Shown: positions 43,701 through 51,929 of the stretch, in pieces
Position numbering within the stretch: position 1 is the stretch's first letter
Layout: every line of letters begins with the position of its first letter
Origin: Parabacteroides johnsonii DSM 18315
GTDB lineage: Bacteria; Bacteroidota; Bacteroidia; Bacteroidales; Tannerellaceae
DNA length: 64,000 nt
Assembly: GCF_025151045.1 (NCBI RefSeq)
Contig: NZ_CP102285.1
Span: 3,844,001 to 3,908,000 of the forward strand
Direction: 5' to 3'
Position numbers and translations under genes: made by a program
The notes under the pieces: model-generated
The model's input: the letters and a program-made list of their open reading frames with translations, nothing else
Databases searched by the model: none
Told to the model about the DNA's origin: nothing

Positions 43701-43975
43701 AACAAGATCGTCAGTCCGCTAAATAAGGCGGACATCGTATTTACCATCTTTGCCACTGTGGACGGGTCGGATGCAAGTTGTGTGAACAGGTTGGCTGTCA
43801 ACATAAAGAACGGTGCTCCGGGGGGATGCCCTACTTCTAGCTTGTAAGCTGAAGAAATGAACTCACCGCAATCCCAGAAACTGGCAGTGGGTTCCATAGT
43901 CATCAAATAGACGGTTGAAGCGATCGCAAAGACGATCCAGCCCAACACGTTGTTGATCAATTTATACTTTCCCAT
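40733..43975 (-). CDS. DUF2723 multi-pass membrane protein (putative protein O-mannosyltransferase-like)
   Basis: This is a 1080-residue protein. About a dozen helices lie in the first 700 residues, beginning with [42 protein letters not shown], the DUF2723 signature with the Asp-Cys-Gly-Glu motif. Further loops include [15 protein letters not shown] and the conserved [28 protein letters not shown]. The C-terminal ~120 residues look TPR-like. The fold is related to GT-C mannosyltransferases, and in this phylum such proteins are linked to protein O-glycosylation. First gene of a four-gene minus-strand operon. Confidence 0.9.
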   Translation of the reverse strand: [1080 protein letters not shown]

Positions 43976-44038
43976 ACTTTGTATAAAGTGTAATAATTAA
44001 TTGTCTTAACTCTGTATCCTCACGCGGACAGTCGGCCG

Positions 44039-44067
44039 CAAAGGTAAGCATTTACGTTTAATACCAA
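44039..44067 (-). promoter_or_regulatory. Promoter for DUF2723 operon
   Basis: On the minus strand, TTG (44067-44065) and TACCTTTG (44046-44039) are 18 nt apart, 63 nt before the start codon at 43975. Confidence 0.65.
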
Positions 44068-44151
44068 CGCCCTGATACGCTATAAATTGTGTGGAAGAGA
44101 TTAGAAATATATTAAAAAGAATTCGTTGAATGACAGTCTGGAATCTGACAA

Positions 44152-44177
44152 TTTGCCGACATTCGGATGGCGGCAAA
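44152..44177. repeat. GC-rich hairpin in intergenic region
   Basis: TTTGCCGACAT (44152-44162) and ATGGCGGCAAA (44167-44177) form an 11-bp stem with one mismatch and a 4-nt loop, flanked on both sides by CTGACA. The 43976-44364 gap otherwise shows only the promoter and a possible terminator; a 78-codon minus-strand frame here has no recognisable features. Confidence 0.6.
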
Positions 44178-44285
44178 CTGACATTTGTAGGCAGGATTCT
44201 GTTGCAAGCCCGCTGTTTCCTGTGCTGGGGCTTTCCCGGGCGATCCGGAACAAATAGGTAAGTATTTCTGGTGAGTGTCGGGGAA

Positions 44286-44349
44286 AAACCCTTTCCCGTT
44301 CTAAAAAAACGAAAAGGAGGGCTTTTTCTACCGACATGGGAAAAGGGTT
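44286..44349 (-). terminator. Possible terminator of the beta-barrel protein gene
   Basis: AACCCTTTCCC (44286-44296) and GGGAAAAAGGGTT (44337-44349) are complementary apart from a 2-nt bulge, about 16 nt past the stop codon on the minus strand. The loop is long (40 nt), so confidence is limited. Confidence 0.4.
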
Positions 44350-44364
44350 GATTATTGTCGTTTT

Positions 44365-44988
44365 TTATTTGATAACAAACGGAATGTACACCGATAGCAT
44401 CAAATCAGACAAATGCCCCCGGCGTCCGAGTGCCGGACCGTCGTTGAAGTGTTTCAGTGTGTTCAAACAACCATATTGATAGGAGAGTCCCAATTCACAA
44501 TGTTTACTCAACCGGTAACCGGCTTTAGCCATTATGGAGAGATCGAATACGGCTTGAGGTTGTACATATAATGTCGGAGCTACCCCCAAGCCGAAATGGA
44601 ATTTGTCGGTAAGGCGATAGTTCCAACTGGCGGCAACGGAGATCGGCATGATGAAATCGGTGAAACTTTTGCCGTCTTTTCCTCCTCCATAATTTCCATC
44701 CCCATCTCCTTCAAAGAAAGGGGAATATTGGTACGTGCTCATACCTTGGAATCCGATAGTTGCATCCAAGTCAAAAAAAGATTTGCGTTCGGGCAGGAAA
44801 CGGACACGGTAGCCGATCATACCATTACCTTTCAAATCATGGTTATAACCGAGATTAGATGTGTTCCAATCTGATTTACGACTGTCCTGCATCGGAAAAC
44901 CAACACCGCCACCGACCAACAGGCCGTGTTCGGTCTGGGCGAACACGGTGGTTGAAACGAACAAAAATAAAAATAAGATCTTTTTCAT
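44365..44988 (-). CDS. Predicted outer-membrane beta-barrel protein
   Basis: This is a 207-residue protein with a Sec signal (MKKILFLFLFVSTTVFAQ). Alternating hydrophobic strands (GLLVGGGVGFPM, GMIGYRVRFLPE, DLDATIGFQGMS, FHFGLGVAPTLYVQ, IMAKAGYRLSKHCELGLSYQYG) end with DLMLSVYIPFVIK, as in OmpW/porin-like barrels. The start at 44988 (MKK) is chosen over an in-frame TTG nine bases earlier because it follows the promoter. No function can be given. Confidence 0.75.
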   Translation of the reverse strand: MKKILFLFLFVSTTVFAQTEHGLLVGGGVGFPMQDSRKSDWNTSNLGYNHDLKGNGMIGYRVRFLPERKSFFDLDATIGFQGMSTYQYSPFFEGDGDGNYGGGKDGKSFTDFIMPISVAASWNYRLTDKFHFGLGVAPTLYVQPQAVFDLSIMAKAGYRLSKHCELGLSYQYGCLNTLKHFNDGPALGRRGHLSDLMLSVYIPFVIK

Positions 44989-45007
44989 TGTAATCAAAAA
45001 TTTTAGA

Positions 45008-45038
45008 CAAAGGTAAAGGTCAGTTTTGATAAGTCAAA
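45008..45038 (-). promoter_or_regulatory. Promoter for beta-barrel protein gene
   Basis: On the minus strand, TTTG (45038-45035) and TACCTTTG (45015-45008) are 19 nt apart, and the ATG is 20 nt past the box. The -33 element lies inside the first unit of a triple tandem repeat. Confidence 0.72.
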
Positions 45039-45065
45039 AAGTGGTCAAAAAGTGGTCAAAAAGTA
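45033..45065. repeat. Three tandem 11-bp repeats (GTCAAAAAGTG)
   Basis: Units at 45033-45043, 45044-45054 and 45055-45065 differ by one base (last unit ends GTA). They cover and extend upstream of the -33 element of the beta-barrel gene promoter. The ~11-bp period places the units on one face of the helix. Confidence 0.85.
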
Positions 45066-45146
45066 TATGGACAAGCCTGAATTTATATGGACAAAAGACT
45101 TTAATGGCTTATGTATCAATAGAAATGCAAAATGAAATGGTCTGGG

Positions 45147-46832
45147 CTAAATTACGATATTTTCTAATGTCTTTCGGATGATAAACTCGTAAATACCCGT
45201 TTTAGAATTGGTCAGTCCAAGTGATTGGCGAGTTCTAAGCCTGCGTTTATTGGCAGAATCCGGATTGATCCCTAAAAGCATGGCTTCTGATTTTATGCTG
45301 ATATTCAAGAAACTAAGGTAACAGGTCTCTATCTCGGTTTTTTTCAAAGTTTCTATATCTTGTACGGCTGCTTGCCAGTTCGGACAAGCGGAGTCGATCT
45401 GCTCTTTTAAGAGCTCCCAATTTTGCTCGGAAAGCGTTTGTCCATATTTTTTCTTGTTGTTCGAACGCTCTTTCAGCTCTTGGAAGAGGGATGAGTGTTG
45501 CAATTTCTCGCATTTCAGTATAAGGATTTCCTTTTTGGCCTGAAGCATTTTTTCTCGGATTTGCTTATTCTCTTCCTGTTTCGCATTGGCATTTATTGCT
45601 TCGTTTTGCCTGATCTCTTTTTGCATTTTGACTAACAGTTGCTCTTTTTCATCTAACAACCGTTGCTGTTTGTTGATCTTGTTCAATCTTTTCCGGTCCT
45701 TGTACAGATAGAACAAAACACTAACTAAACTGACAAAAAGGATGAGTCCGCTTAATAAATAGATGACGGAATATAGTTTTTGGTTTTGTCGGATAACAGT
45801 TAATGAATTATGTCGTTTTTCTGCATCGATGATGTCTACCTGTTTCTGTTGATCGTATAAGATATCTTTTGCGGCGTAACATTGTTCAAGATACTGGAAT
45901 GCTTCCGGAATGTTGTTAGCCTCCTTTTCAATCAAGTAACTTAGGTACAACCGATCGGACGGAGTGTATGGATTATTGGTTGGGCTGTCTGCCATTTTAG
46001 CATAATAACGGGCTGAATCTAATTGGCTATAGTTATAGAACAACGTACTTAAAGCTAAATATGTAGGAGCCTTATCTATTGTGTCATAAACCAGACCTCT
46101 GAAAAAGTAGGATTTCGCTTCGTCTATTTGATCCAAATGCTCATAAATATTCCCCAGTCCGTTCGCAATCGATGCTATTCCGACTGAATCGTTCATTCCA
46201 GTAACGATTGAATCCGCTTTCAGCATCAAATCAAGTGCGAGAGAGATTGAGTCTTCGAATACCCATGTCCTGCTGATATCCCGCAAGGCAAACGCATAAC
46301 TCCGCGTATTATTTGCTTTTGTGAAAAAGGCGGCAGCCTCTTCATACTTCCGCCGTTCTTCGGAGCCTTGTCCGGTGTAGGTGTACAAGTCTGCCATATA
46401 ACTGCAAATATATCCGGCTACATTATATAAATGTTTCTTCTTTGCCAAGTTTAACGCCTCCGAATAAGCCTTAGTTGCCGGGATAAACAATTTGTCTTCC
46501 ACAAACGAACGTCCCAAATACAGGCCAATCCAAGCTTGCTCTTCTGCCGTTCCGTGGCTTTTGTACCAGCCTAAAGCGCGGTCGAGCTGTTCGGCGTAGA
46601 GCATGTCTTTAAATAGTTTGTCTGCCGCCCGGCAATACAGCATGCACCAACGGGCGAACTGCCGTTCGTTCAGTTTGTCCGGTAGTTCTACACCTTCCAA
46701 TATCACGTATGCACTATCCGGATAGACCGGCAGTAACGTTTCCGCCCGATCCATCTGTTCCGAAGCGACCTGATTTTCCCTGCAAGAAAAAAAAGCTATG
46801 GATAAAAGAACAAATACAACTATGTTTTTCAT
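45147..46832 (-). CDS. TPR lipoprotein with transmembrane coiled coil and LuxR-like C-terminus
   Basis: This is a 561-residue protein with lipobox FFSC (Cys17). TPR-like helical repeats span about 25-340 (for example AWIGLYLGRSFVEDKLFIPATKAYSEALNLAKK). One transmembrane helix lies at about 355-377 (VIYLLSGLILFVSLVSVLFYLY), followed by a basic coiled coil (about 378-455). The C-terminal ~75 residues (LSFLNISIKSEAMLLGINPDSANKRRLRTRQSLGL) look like a LuxR-type helix-turn-helix. The plan matches Bacteroidota TPR/HTH membrane regulators (DUF6377-like). Acylation plus a DNA-binding-like tail is topologically puzzling. Function is unknown. Confidence 0.72.
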   Translation of the reverse strand: MKNIVVFVLLSIAFFSCRENQVASEQMDRAETLLPVYPDSAYVILEGVELPDKLNERQFARWCMLYCRAADKLFKDMLYAEQLDRALGWYKSHGTAEEQAWIGLYLGRSFVEDKLFIPATKAYSEALNLAKKKHLYNVAGYICSYMADLYTYTGQGSEERRKYEEAAAFFTKANNTRSYAFALRDISRTWVFEDSISLALDLMLKADSIVTGMNDSVGIASIANGLGNIYEHLDQIDEAKSYFFRGLVYDTIDKAPTYLALSTLFYNYSQLDSARYYAKMADSPTNNPYTPSDRLYLSYLIEKEANNIPEAFQYLEQCYAAKDILYDQQKQVDIIDAEKRHNSLTVIRQNQKLYSVIYLLSGLILFVSLVSVLFYLYKDRKRLNKINKQQRLLDEKEQLLVKMQKEIRQNEAINANAKQEENKQIREKMLQAKKEILILKCEKLQHSSLFQELKERSNNKKKYGQTLSEQNWELLKEQIDSACPNWQAAVQDIETLKKTEIETCYLSFLNISIKSEAMLLGINPDSANKRRLRTRQSLGLTNSKTGIYEFIIRKTLENIVI

Positions 46833-46859
46833 GCGAACGGAGATTGTTGCTCAGTATGG

Positions 46860-46867
46860 CAAAGATA
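46860..46867 (-). promoter_or_regulatory. -7 box (TATCTTTG) for TPR lipoprotein gene
   Basis: CAAAGATA on the + strand reads TATCTTTG on the minus strand, 27 nt upstream of the start at 46832. No clear -33 element. Confidence 0.58.
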
Positions 46868-47002
46868 ATGAAAGAGATTGGATTTGTAAAAAAAGAGTTC
46901 TAAGTTTACGAGGAAAAATACAATATCCCCTTGAAAGGCGGAATGTGCGCTTAAATGATTAATTGGCAACGGTTTGCTTAAAACATATGTTTGTTAAAAA
47001 AT

Positions 47003-47020
47003 ATTACCCTTGCGGGTAAT
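47003..47020. repeat. ATTACCC-N4-GGGTAAT palindrome, copy 2
   Basis: This is identical over 18 bases to the palindrome at 19226-19243. It is followed by TTGAATTAGATGGGGTAG, and an ATGGGGTAG block is also found (reverse complement) near copy 1. Confidence 0.8.
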
Positions 47021-47189
47021 TTGAATTAGATGGGGTAGAAAATCGAATTAGACGCGGTAGTAGTTTCGATTTGAACCAATGGTTTTTTTAGGAATATGAC
47101 AATAAGGAGCAAGTGCGTATGGATGAAAATGAAAGAAAATTCCCGGGAGATCTTTTCGAAGGAACGAACCATTAACGCGTTCCTGTCGA

Positions 47190-47703
47190 AACTATCCGTT
47201 CAGGTTTGAACTGACAGAACAAGTTTTTCGCTATGCAGTAGACTGTGAATTGGAAGGACGTTTGATCTCGCTGCAAAGGAAGAAACTGGTACTTGTTGCG
47301 TGTGCGCAAGATGCTTCTCTTTTTAGCGGGGAAGAAGAGGAAAACTTTGTCTCTCCGGTGCGGGTCACCGTACAGCCGGATAAGGTGCAAGCCTCTCTTA
47401 TTGTCGTTCCGGCCTCCCTGCTTCCTAATTGGAAAAGAGAGATACAACGGTTCAGTTCCTTGCGGGTATATGAATATGCAGGGGACCAGAGGAGCCGTGA
47501 GTCGTGGAAGAAATTTGACCGCTATCCGGTAATATTGACGACTTACGGACTGCTGCGCCGAGATAATTGAATTGCTGGAAAACTATCCCTTCAAGTATGT
47601 GATATTGGATGAAAGCCAGAATATCAAAAATCCCGACTCGGTCCCTTATTTGATAAGGGTTGTAAAGATGGTATTTTGCTTGTCCGAATATGATATCATG
47701 TAA
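47190..47703 (+). pseudogene. Degraded SNF2-family helicase fragment
   Basis: The frame at 47250-47570 encodes SLIVVPASLLPNWKREIQRF (SNF2 motif Ia region) and YPVILTTYGLLRRD. A +1 shift at about 47565 then gives IELLENYPFKYVILDESQNIKNPDS, the motif II DESQ box. The Walker A (GKT) segment expected before SLIVVP is missing, with acidic SGEEEENF in its place, and everything after motif II is lost. This is a relic of a gene of around 1000 codons. It fills most of the 46833-47764 gap. Confidence 0.8.
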
Positions 47704-47710
47704 ATATCAT

Positions 47711-47718
47711 TATCTTTG
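47711..47718 (+). promoter_or_regulatory. -7 box (TATCTTTG) for hybrid sensor gene
   Basis: A perfect TAnnTTTG box lies 46 nt before the ATG at 47765. No TTTG at the right distance was found. Confidence 0.55.
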
Positions 47719-47764
47719 TGTTGAGGAACGAGAAAACTATTTTATCAGTTTGTATAAATAAGAT

Positions 47765-50700
47765 ATGAAAAAGCTGCTACTGTTGTTGTGTTTTGTATTT
47801 ATACACCAAGTGGTCTATCCGGTTTATTTTAAACATCTAGGCATGAGTGACGGCTTGTCGCAGGTCTCTGTGATGTCGATTTATCAGGATTGCCTGGGAC
47901 GTATGTGGTTCGGTACACGCGAAGGTGTCAGTATCTATGACGGGGAACGGATGCGGGTGTATAAAGGCTGGGAGAATCTGGACCCGGAAAGCTCTATAAA
48001 TGTTTTACTCGGACATGAATGTGATCATCTTACTGGAAACAGGCAAGGGGATATTTTCTTTAGGACTTGCGATTCGTTGGTGAGGTATGATATACGGGAA
48101 GAGAAATTTTGTGTTGTTAGCGGTTGTAAGGCGAAAACGATAACCTCGGCCGATGGTGATATATGGACGGGGTACGATGATATGGTTTGCCGGTATGATG
48201 AAAAAGGAGATAGTCTGCAACTTTATGCGAAGACAAACACTCCCGGTATATCCAGCCTGCTGATCTCGGGGAAGAAGATTTGGATCGGGACTTATGAAGG
48301 CCTGTATGTAATTGAAGAGGATAAAAAAGTCCGTTGTCTGATTGAAGGACCTGAATTTTATCGCTTATTTGAAAGTTCTACTGGCGAGATATGGGCCGGT
48401 TGCCGTACCGGTGGTTTATACAGGATCACACAAGACGAACGAATCACCTGGTATTCGGAAAGTAATTCCGCACCTTTCCATATAAAGAATAGTCAAATAC
48501 GGAGCTTTGCTGAAGATCGGTTTGGGAATATCTGGTTCGGCACTTTTATGGGACTGCATAAATATAACCCTTACACGGACCAGTTTACAGTATATCAACA
48601 GGATCATTTGCCAGGTAGCCTGTCACATTCTTCTGTTTTCTCTGTTTATATAGATGCACAGGAAACCATATGGGTAGGAACCTATTATGGAGGTGTGAAC
48701 TATTTTAATGCAGAAAGGGAAATATTCGCTCATTATACGGATAATCCTTTGCGGAAGGAATGCCTGAATTATTCGTTTGTCGGGAATCTGGCGGAAGATA
48801 AAGAAGGAAACATCTGGATTTGTACTGAAGGGGGAGGATTGAACTTCATGGATCGTAAAACACGAACCTTTAAATATTTCACTGCAGGTCACCGTAATTC
48901 CGTATTGCAGAATAACCTGAAATGCATTGCGTATGACGGAAAGCGGAACCGTCTGTATATCGGCACGCATCATGGAGGGCTTACCCGCTACGATATAAAG
49001 ACCGGTATTTTTCATAACTACCTGAATGATTACAGGGAAGGAGACAGAAAACCGGACGGTATTATCTTCCATACAATGATTCATAACGATAAGCTGTATG
49101 TAAGCGCGATGAACGGAACTTTTGTCATGGATCTTGATACGGACCGGTTCCAATGGATATGCAGAAATGCTCAAAGCTTTACGATCGATAGGGAAGAGAA
49201 TCTATGGATTTTGATTGGGACTTCTTTATACAAGATGGAGCTGGCCCATCCGGATAATCAGAAACATTATGCTTTGCCCCGTTATGGAATCCAGTTCGAA
49301 CCTAAACGGATCATGACTACTCGCGCGGGGGATATCTATTTCGTGGTTTTGGGAGGTGGCCTGTATCGGTATGACAAACAGACCGATTCTTTTATCCATT
49401 ATTCTCAGGAAAGCGGACATCTATTGAGCAATTATTGTTACAATGTCGCAGAGACCAATTCGGAAGAGCTGCTGGTGACCAGTGATAAGGGGGTTACTTT
49501 CCTGAATCCTTTCAGTGGAAATGCCCGGTTTGCGACGTTGGGGGCGAACTTACCGATCACGTCCATTGCGGATGGTTGCGGGATTCTGGTGTGCCGGAAT
49601 AATGAACTTTTTATCGGAGGGAATGACGGACTGACCTCTTTTTATCGGGAAGATCTTGATAAGACGGAAAAGAATTACTCCTTATATTTTTCGGAGCTGT
49701 ATATTCATAATAAAAGAATCTATCCGGGAGCTGTCTCGGGAGGCATACTAAAGGAGGCTTTTCCTTTCAGCGAATCTATCCAATTGAACTATAAGCAAAA
49801 CAACCTGATTATAAACTTTGCCACAACCAATTATATTGATATCCAAAAAAATAATGAATATCAATATCGATTAGTTGGTTTTGACGATGATTGGGTTTCC
49901 ACCTCTTCTTCCAGTATTTATTATACGAACCTGGACCCCGGCAAATATACATTGCTGGTTCGTGAAAAGAATCTGTCCCGGCATTTGATGAACCATCGTG
50001 AAATATCTCTGGATATCCAGATCGCCCAACCCTGGTATAAAACGGATTGGGCGTGGGTATTATATGTCCTGACAACTTTTATGATTACTTATCTCACTGT
50101 ACGGATTTTGAATGCCCGGCGCAAACTGGCGCTATCCCTTGAAAAGGAACGGGAAGAGAAAGAGCGTAACGAAGAGTTGAACCAGGCGAAACTACGTTTC
50201 TTTACCAATATCAGCCATGAGTTCCGGACACCTCTAACTCTTATTATCAGTCAGATAGATATGCTTTTTCAGAGTTCCTCTCTTTCTCCGACCTTGTATA
50301 ACCGGATTATTAAGATCAGCAAGAATGCAAACCGGATGCGGAATATGATTTCCGAGTTGTTGGAATTCAGAAAGTTAGAACAAAATTATGTTTCGTTGCA
50401 TGTTTGCGAACAGAACTTGATTCCATTTCTGAAAGATATTTATCTTTCGTATTGTGAGTTGGCGACTCAACAATCTATTACATTTAATTTTCAGAATGCA
50501 GAGGAGAATCTACTGTTATGGTTTGATTCCAATCAGTTGCAGAAAGTGTTTTACAATCTTTTGTCAAACGCATTTAAATACACGAAGCCGGGAGGTACAG
50601 TAGAATTGTATGTATCTTCGGATGAAAATGAAGTTTGTATAAAAGTAATCGATACGGGTATCGGGCTTTCGGCAGATGATGTATCGCATATCTTTGACCG

Positions 50701-51766
50701 CTTTTATCAGGCCGAAAACGGGAAACAGGTAGCAGGAGCTAATCCTGGTACGGGGCTCGGACTGGCTTTAAGTAAAAATATCATTCATCTTCATCATGGG
50801 GATATTGCGGTGCAGAGCCAGGTCGGTTATGGAACGATATTTACAGTTACGTTATTAAGGGGAAATGTTCATTTTGAGAATGATAAGAATGCGATTCTTT
50901 TGGAAAGTCCGGACGAACCGATGATCAAGGAAGAATCCTTGCCGGATTCTATTTCTTCTGAAGAATATGAAGAAATGGAGAAAGCTTTTCCCGGTTTGAA
51001 GGCTGGCTCTTATAAAGTTCTGATTGTTGAGGACAATGAAGAGCTGTTACAGATATTAAATGCGCTTTTTGCTCCTTTCTATCAGGTTATATTAGCCAGG
51101 AATGGGGAAGAAGGATTGAGGAAGGCGAACGAGGAAAAACCGGATTTGGTTGTCAGTGATGTTATGATGCCTTTGATGAGTGGTATGGAGATGTGCATGA
51201 AAATCAAGAATAATATCGATTTGTGCCATATTCCGGTTGTTTTGCTTACAGCTCTCGATTCTGTCGAATATAATATAGAGGGACTTCAACAGGGAGCGGA
51301 TGATTATATCAGCAAACCTTTCCATGCAAAAGTATTGTTGATGCGCTGCAATAATTTGATCCGGAACCGTTTGTTGTTGAAGTCCCAGTTGACTAAGCAA
51401 GTTGACTTTGATGTGCAGTTGCTGGCTACGACTTCATTGGATCAACAACTTTTGAACCGGATTGTGGAGATCGTCGATCAGCGGATGGGAGAACCGGACT
51501 TTGATGTCAATGCTCTTGCCCGCGAGTTGAATATGGGGCGTAGTTCGTTCTTTACAAAAGTCAAGAACCTGACCGGAATGACTCCTAGTGAATTTATGCA
51601 AAACCAACGCATCAACCGTGCGGCAACCTTATTACGGGAACAGCCGGATTTGTTGGTGAATGAAATATCGGATCGGTTAGGGTTTTCCTCAACGGTATAT
51701 TTTAGTCGATGCTTTAAAGCGAAGTTCGGAGTATCGCCTGCTCAATTCAGAAAGAAAGAGCAGTAA
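47765..51766 (+). CDS. Hybrid two-component system sensor-regulator (HTCS)
   Basis: This 1333-residue one-polypeptide sensor controls the downstream SusCD locus. The signal/anchor is at the N-terminus. Two periplasmic seven-bladed-propeller units (about 20-680) carry repeats such as GNIWFGTFMGLHKYNPYTDQF. A Y_Y_Y domain spans about 690-760 (NEYQYRLVGFDDDWVSTSSSS), and a transmembrane helix is at about 763-783. Histidine kinase: His818 in NISHEFRTPLTLI, ATPase boxes FYNLLSNAFKYT and DTGIGLS. Receiver domain with phospho-acceptor Asp1132 in VVSDVMMPLMSG. A C-terminal AraC-type HTH spans about 1230-1333. Such proteins bind a breakdown oligosaccharide in the periplasm and activate susC. Confidence 0.96.
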   Translation: MKKLLLLLCFVFIHQVVYPVYFKHLGMSDGLSQVSVMSIYQDCLGRMWFGTREGVSIYDGERMRVYKGWENLDPESSINVLLGHECDHLTGNRQGDIFFRTCDSLVRYDIREEKFCVVSGCKAKTITSADGDIWTGYDDMVCRYDEKGDSLQLYAKTNTPGISSLLISGKKIWIGTYEGLYVIEEDKKVRCLIEGPEFYRLFESSTGEIWAGCRTGGLYRITQDERITWYSESNSAPFHIKNSQIRSFAEDRFGNIWFGTFMGLHKYNPYTDQFTVYQQDHLPGSLSHSSVFSVYIDAQETIWVGTYYGGVNYFNAEREIFAHYTDNPLRKECLNYSFVGNLAEDKEGNIWICTEGGGLNFMDRKTRTFKYFTAGHRNSVLQNNLKCIAYDGKRNRLYIGTHHGGLTRYDIKTGIFHNYLNDYREGDRKPDGIIFHTMIHNDKLYVSAMNGTFVMDLDTDRFQWICRNAQSFTIDREENLWILIGTSLYKMELAHPDNQKHYALPRYGIQFEPKRIMTTRAGDIYFVVLGGGLYRYDKQTDSFIHYSQESGHLLSNYCYNVAETNSEELLVTSDKGVTFLNPFSGNARFATLGANLPITSIADGCGILVCRNNELFIGGNDGLTSFYREDLDKTEKNYSLYFSELYIHNKRIYPGAVSGGILKEAFPFSESIQLNYKQNNLIINFATTNYIDIQKNNEYQYRLVGFDDDWVSTSSSSIYYTNLDPGKYTLLVREKNLSRHLMNHREISLDIQIAQPWYKTDWAWVLYVLTTFMITYLTVRILNARRKLALSLEKEREEKERNEELNQAKLRFFTNISHEFRTPLTLIISQIDMLFQSSSLSPTLYNRIIKISKNANRMRNMISELLEFRKLEQNYVSLHVCEQNLIPFLKDIYLSYCELATQQSITFNFQNAEENLLLWFDSNQLQKVFYNLLSNAFKYTKPGGTVELYVSSDENEVCIKVIDTGIGLSADDVSHIFDRFYQAENGKQVAGANPGTGLGLALSKNIIHLHHGDIAVQSQVGYGTIFTVTLLRGNVHFENDKNAILLESPDEPMIKEESLPDSISSEEYEEMEKAFPGLKAGSYKVLIVEDNEELLQILNALFAPFYQVILARNGEEGLRKANEEKPDLVVSDVMMPLMSGMEMCMKIKNNIDLCHIPVVLLTALDSVEYNIEGLQQGADDYISKPFHAKVLLMRCNNLIRNRLLLKSQLTKQVDFDVQLLATTSLDQQLLNRIVEIVDQRMGEPDFDVNALARELNMGRSSFFTKVKNLTGMTPSEFMQNQRINRAATLLREQPDLLVNEISDRLGFSSTVYFSRCFKAKFGVSPAQFRKKEQ

Positions 51767-51837
51767 AAAACATATCGAATTGCTAATCGTTTATATTCAA
51801 ATAGTTAAATCTTCTATTTGGACTATGTGTACATAAG

Positions 51838-51870
51838 AAACGGACGCTAAGTATAGGTCCGTTTTTTTAT
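51838..51870 (+). terminator. Terminator after HTCS gene
   Basis: AAACGGAC (51838-51845) pairs with GTCCGTTT (51857-51864), followed by TTTTAT. Confidence 0.82.
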
Positions 51871-51877
51871 GCCCGGC

Positions 51878-51885
51878 TACATTTG
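51878..51885 (+). promoter_or_regulatory. -7 box (TACATTTG) for susC of second locus
   Basis: A perfect TAnnTTTG box lies right after the HTCS terminator and 44 nt before the ATG at 51930. There is no good -33 element, as expected for an activator-dependent (HTCS) promoter. Confidence 0.62.
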
Positions 51886-51929
51886 CTTCCGGAGTTTATC
51901 AAAATTTATTAATCTAAATCTACCTATTA

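Noticed and set aside
44101-44337. A 78-codon minus-strand frame in the gap before the DUF2723 gene
   Set aside because: It covers a hairpin and a terminator-like sequence, has no signal or motif, and has no promoter box at its start.
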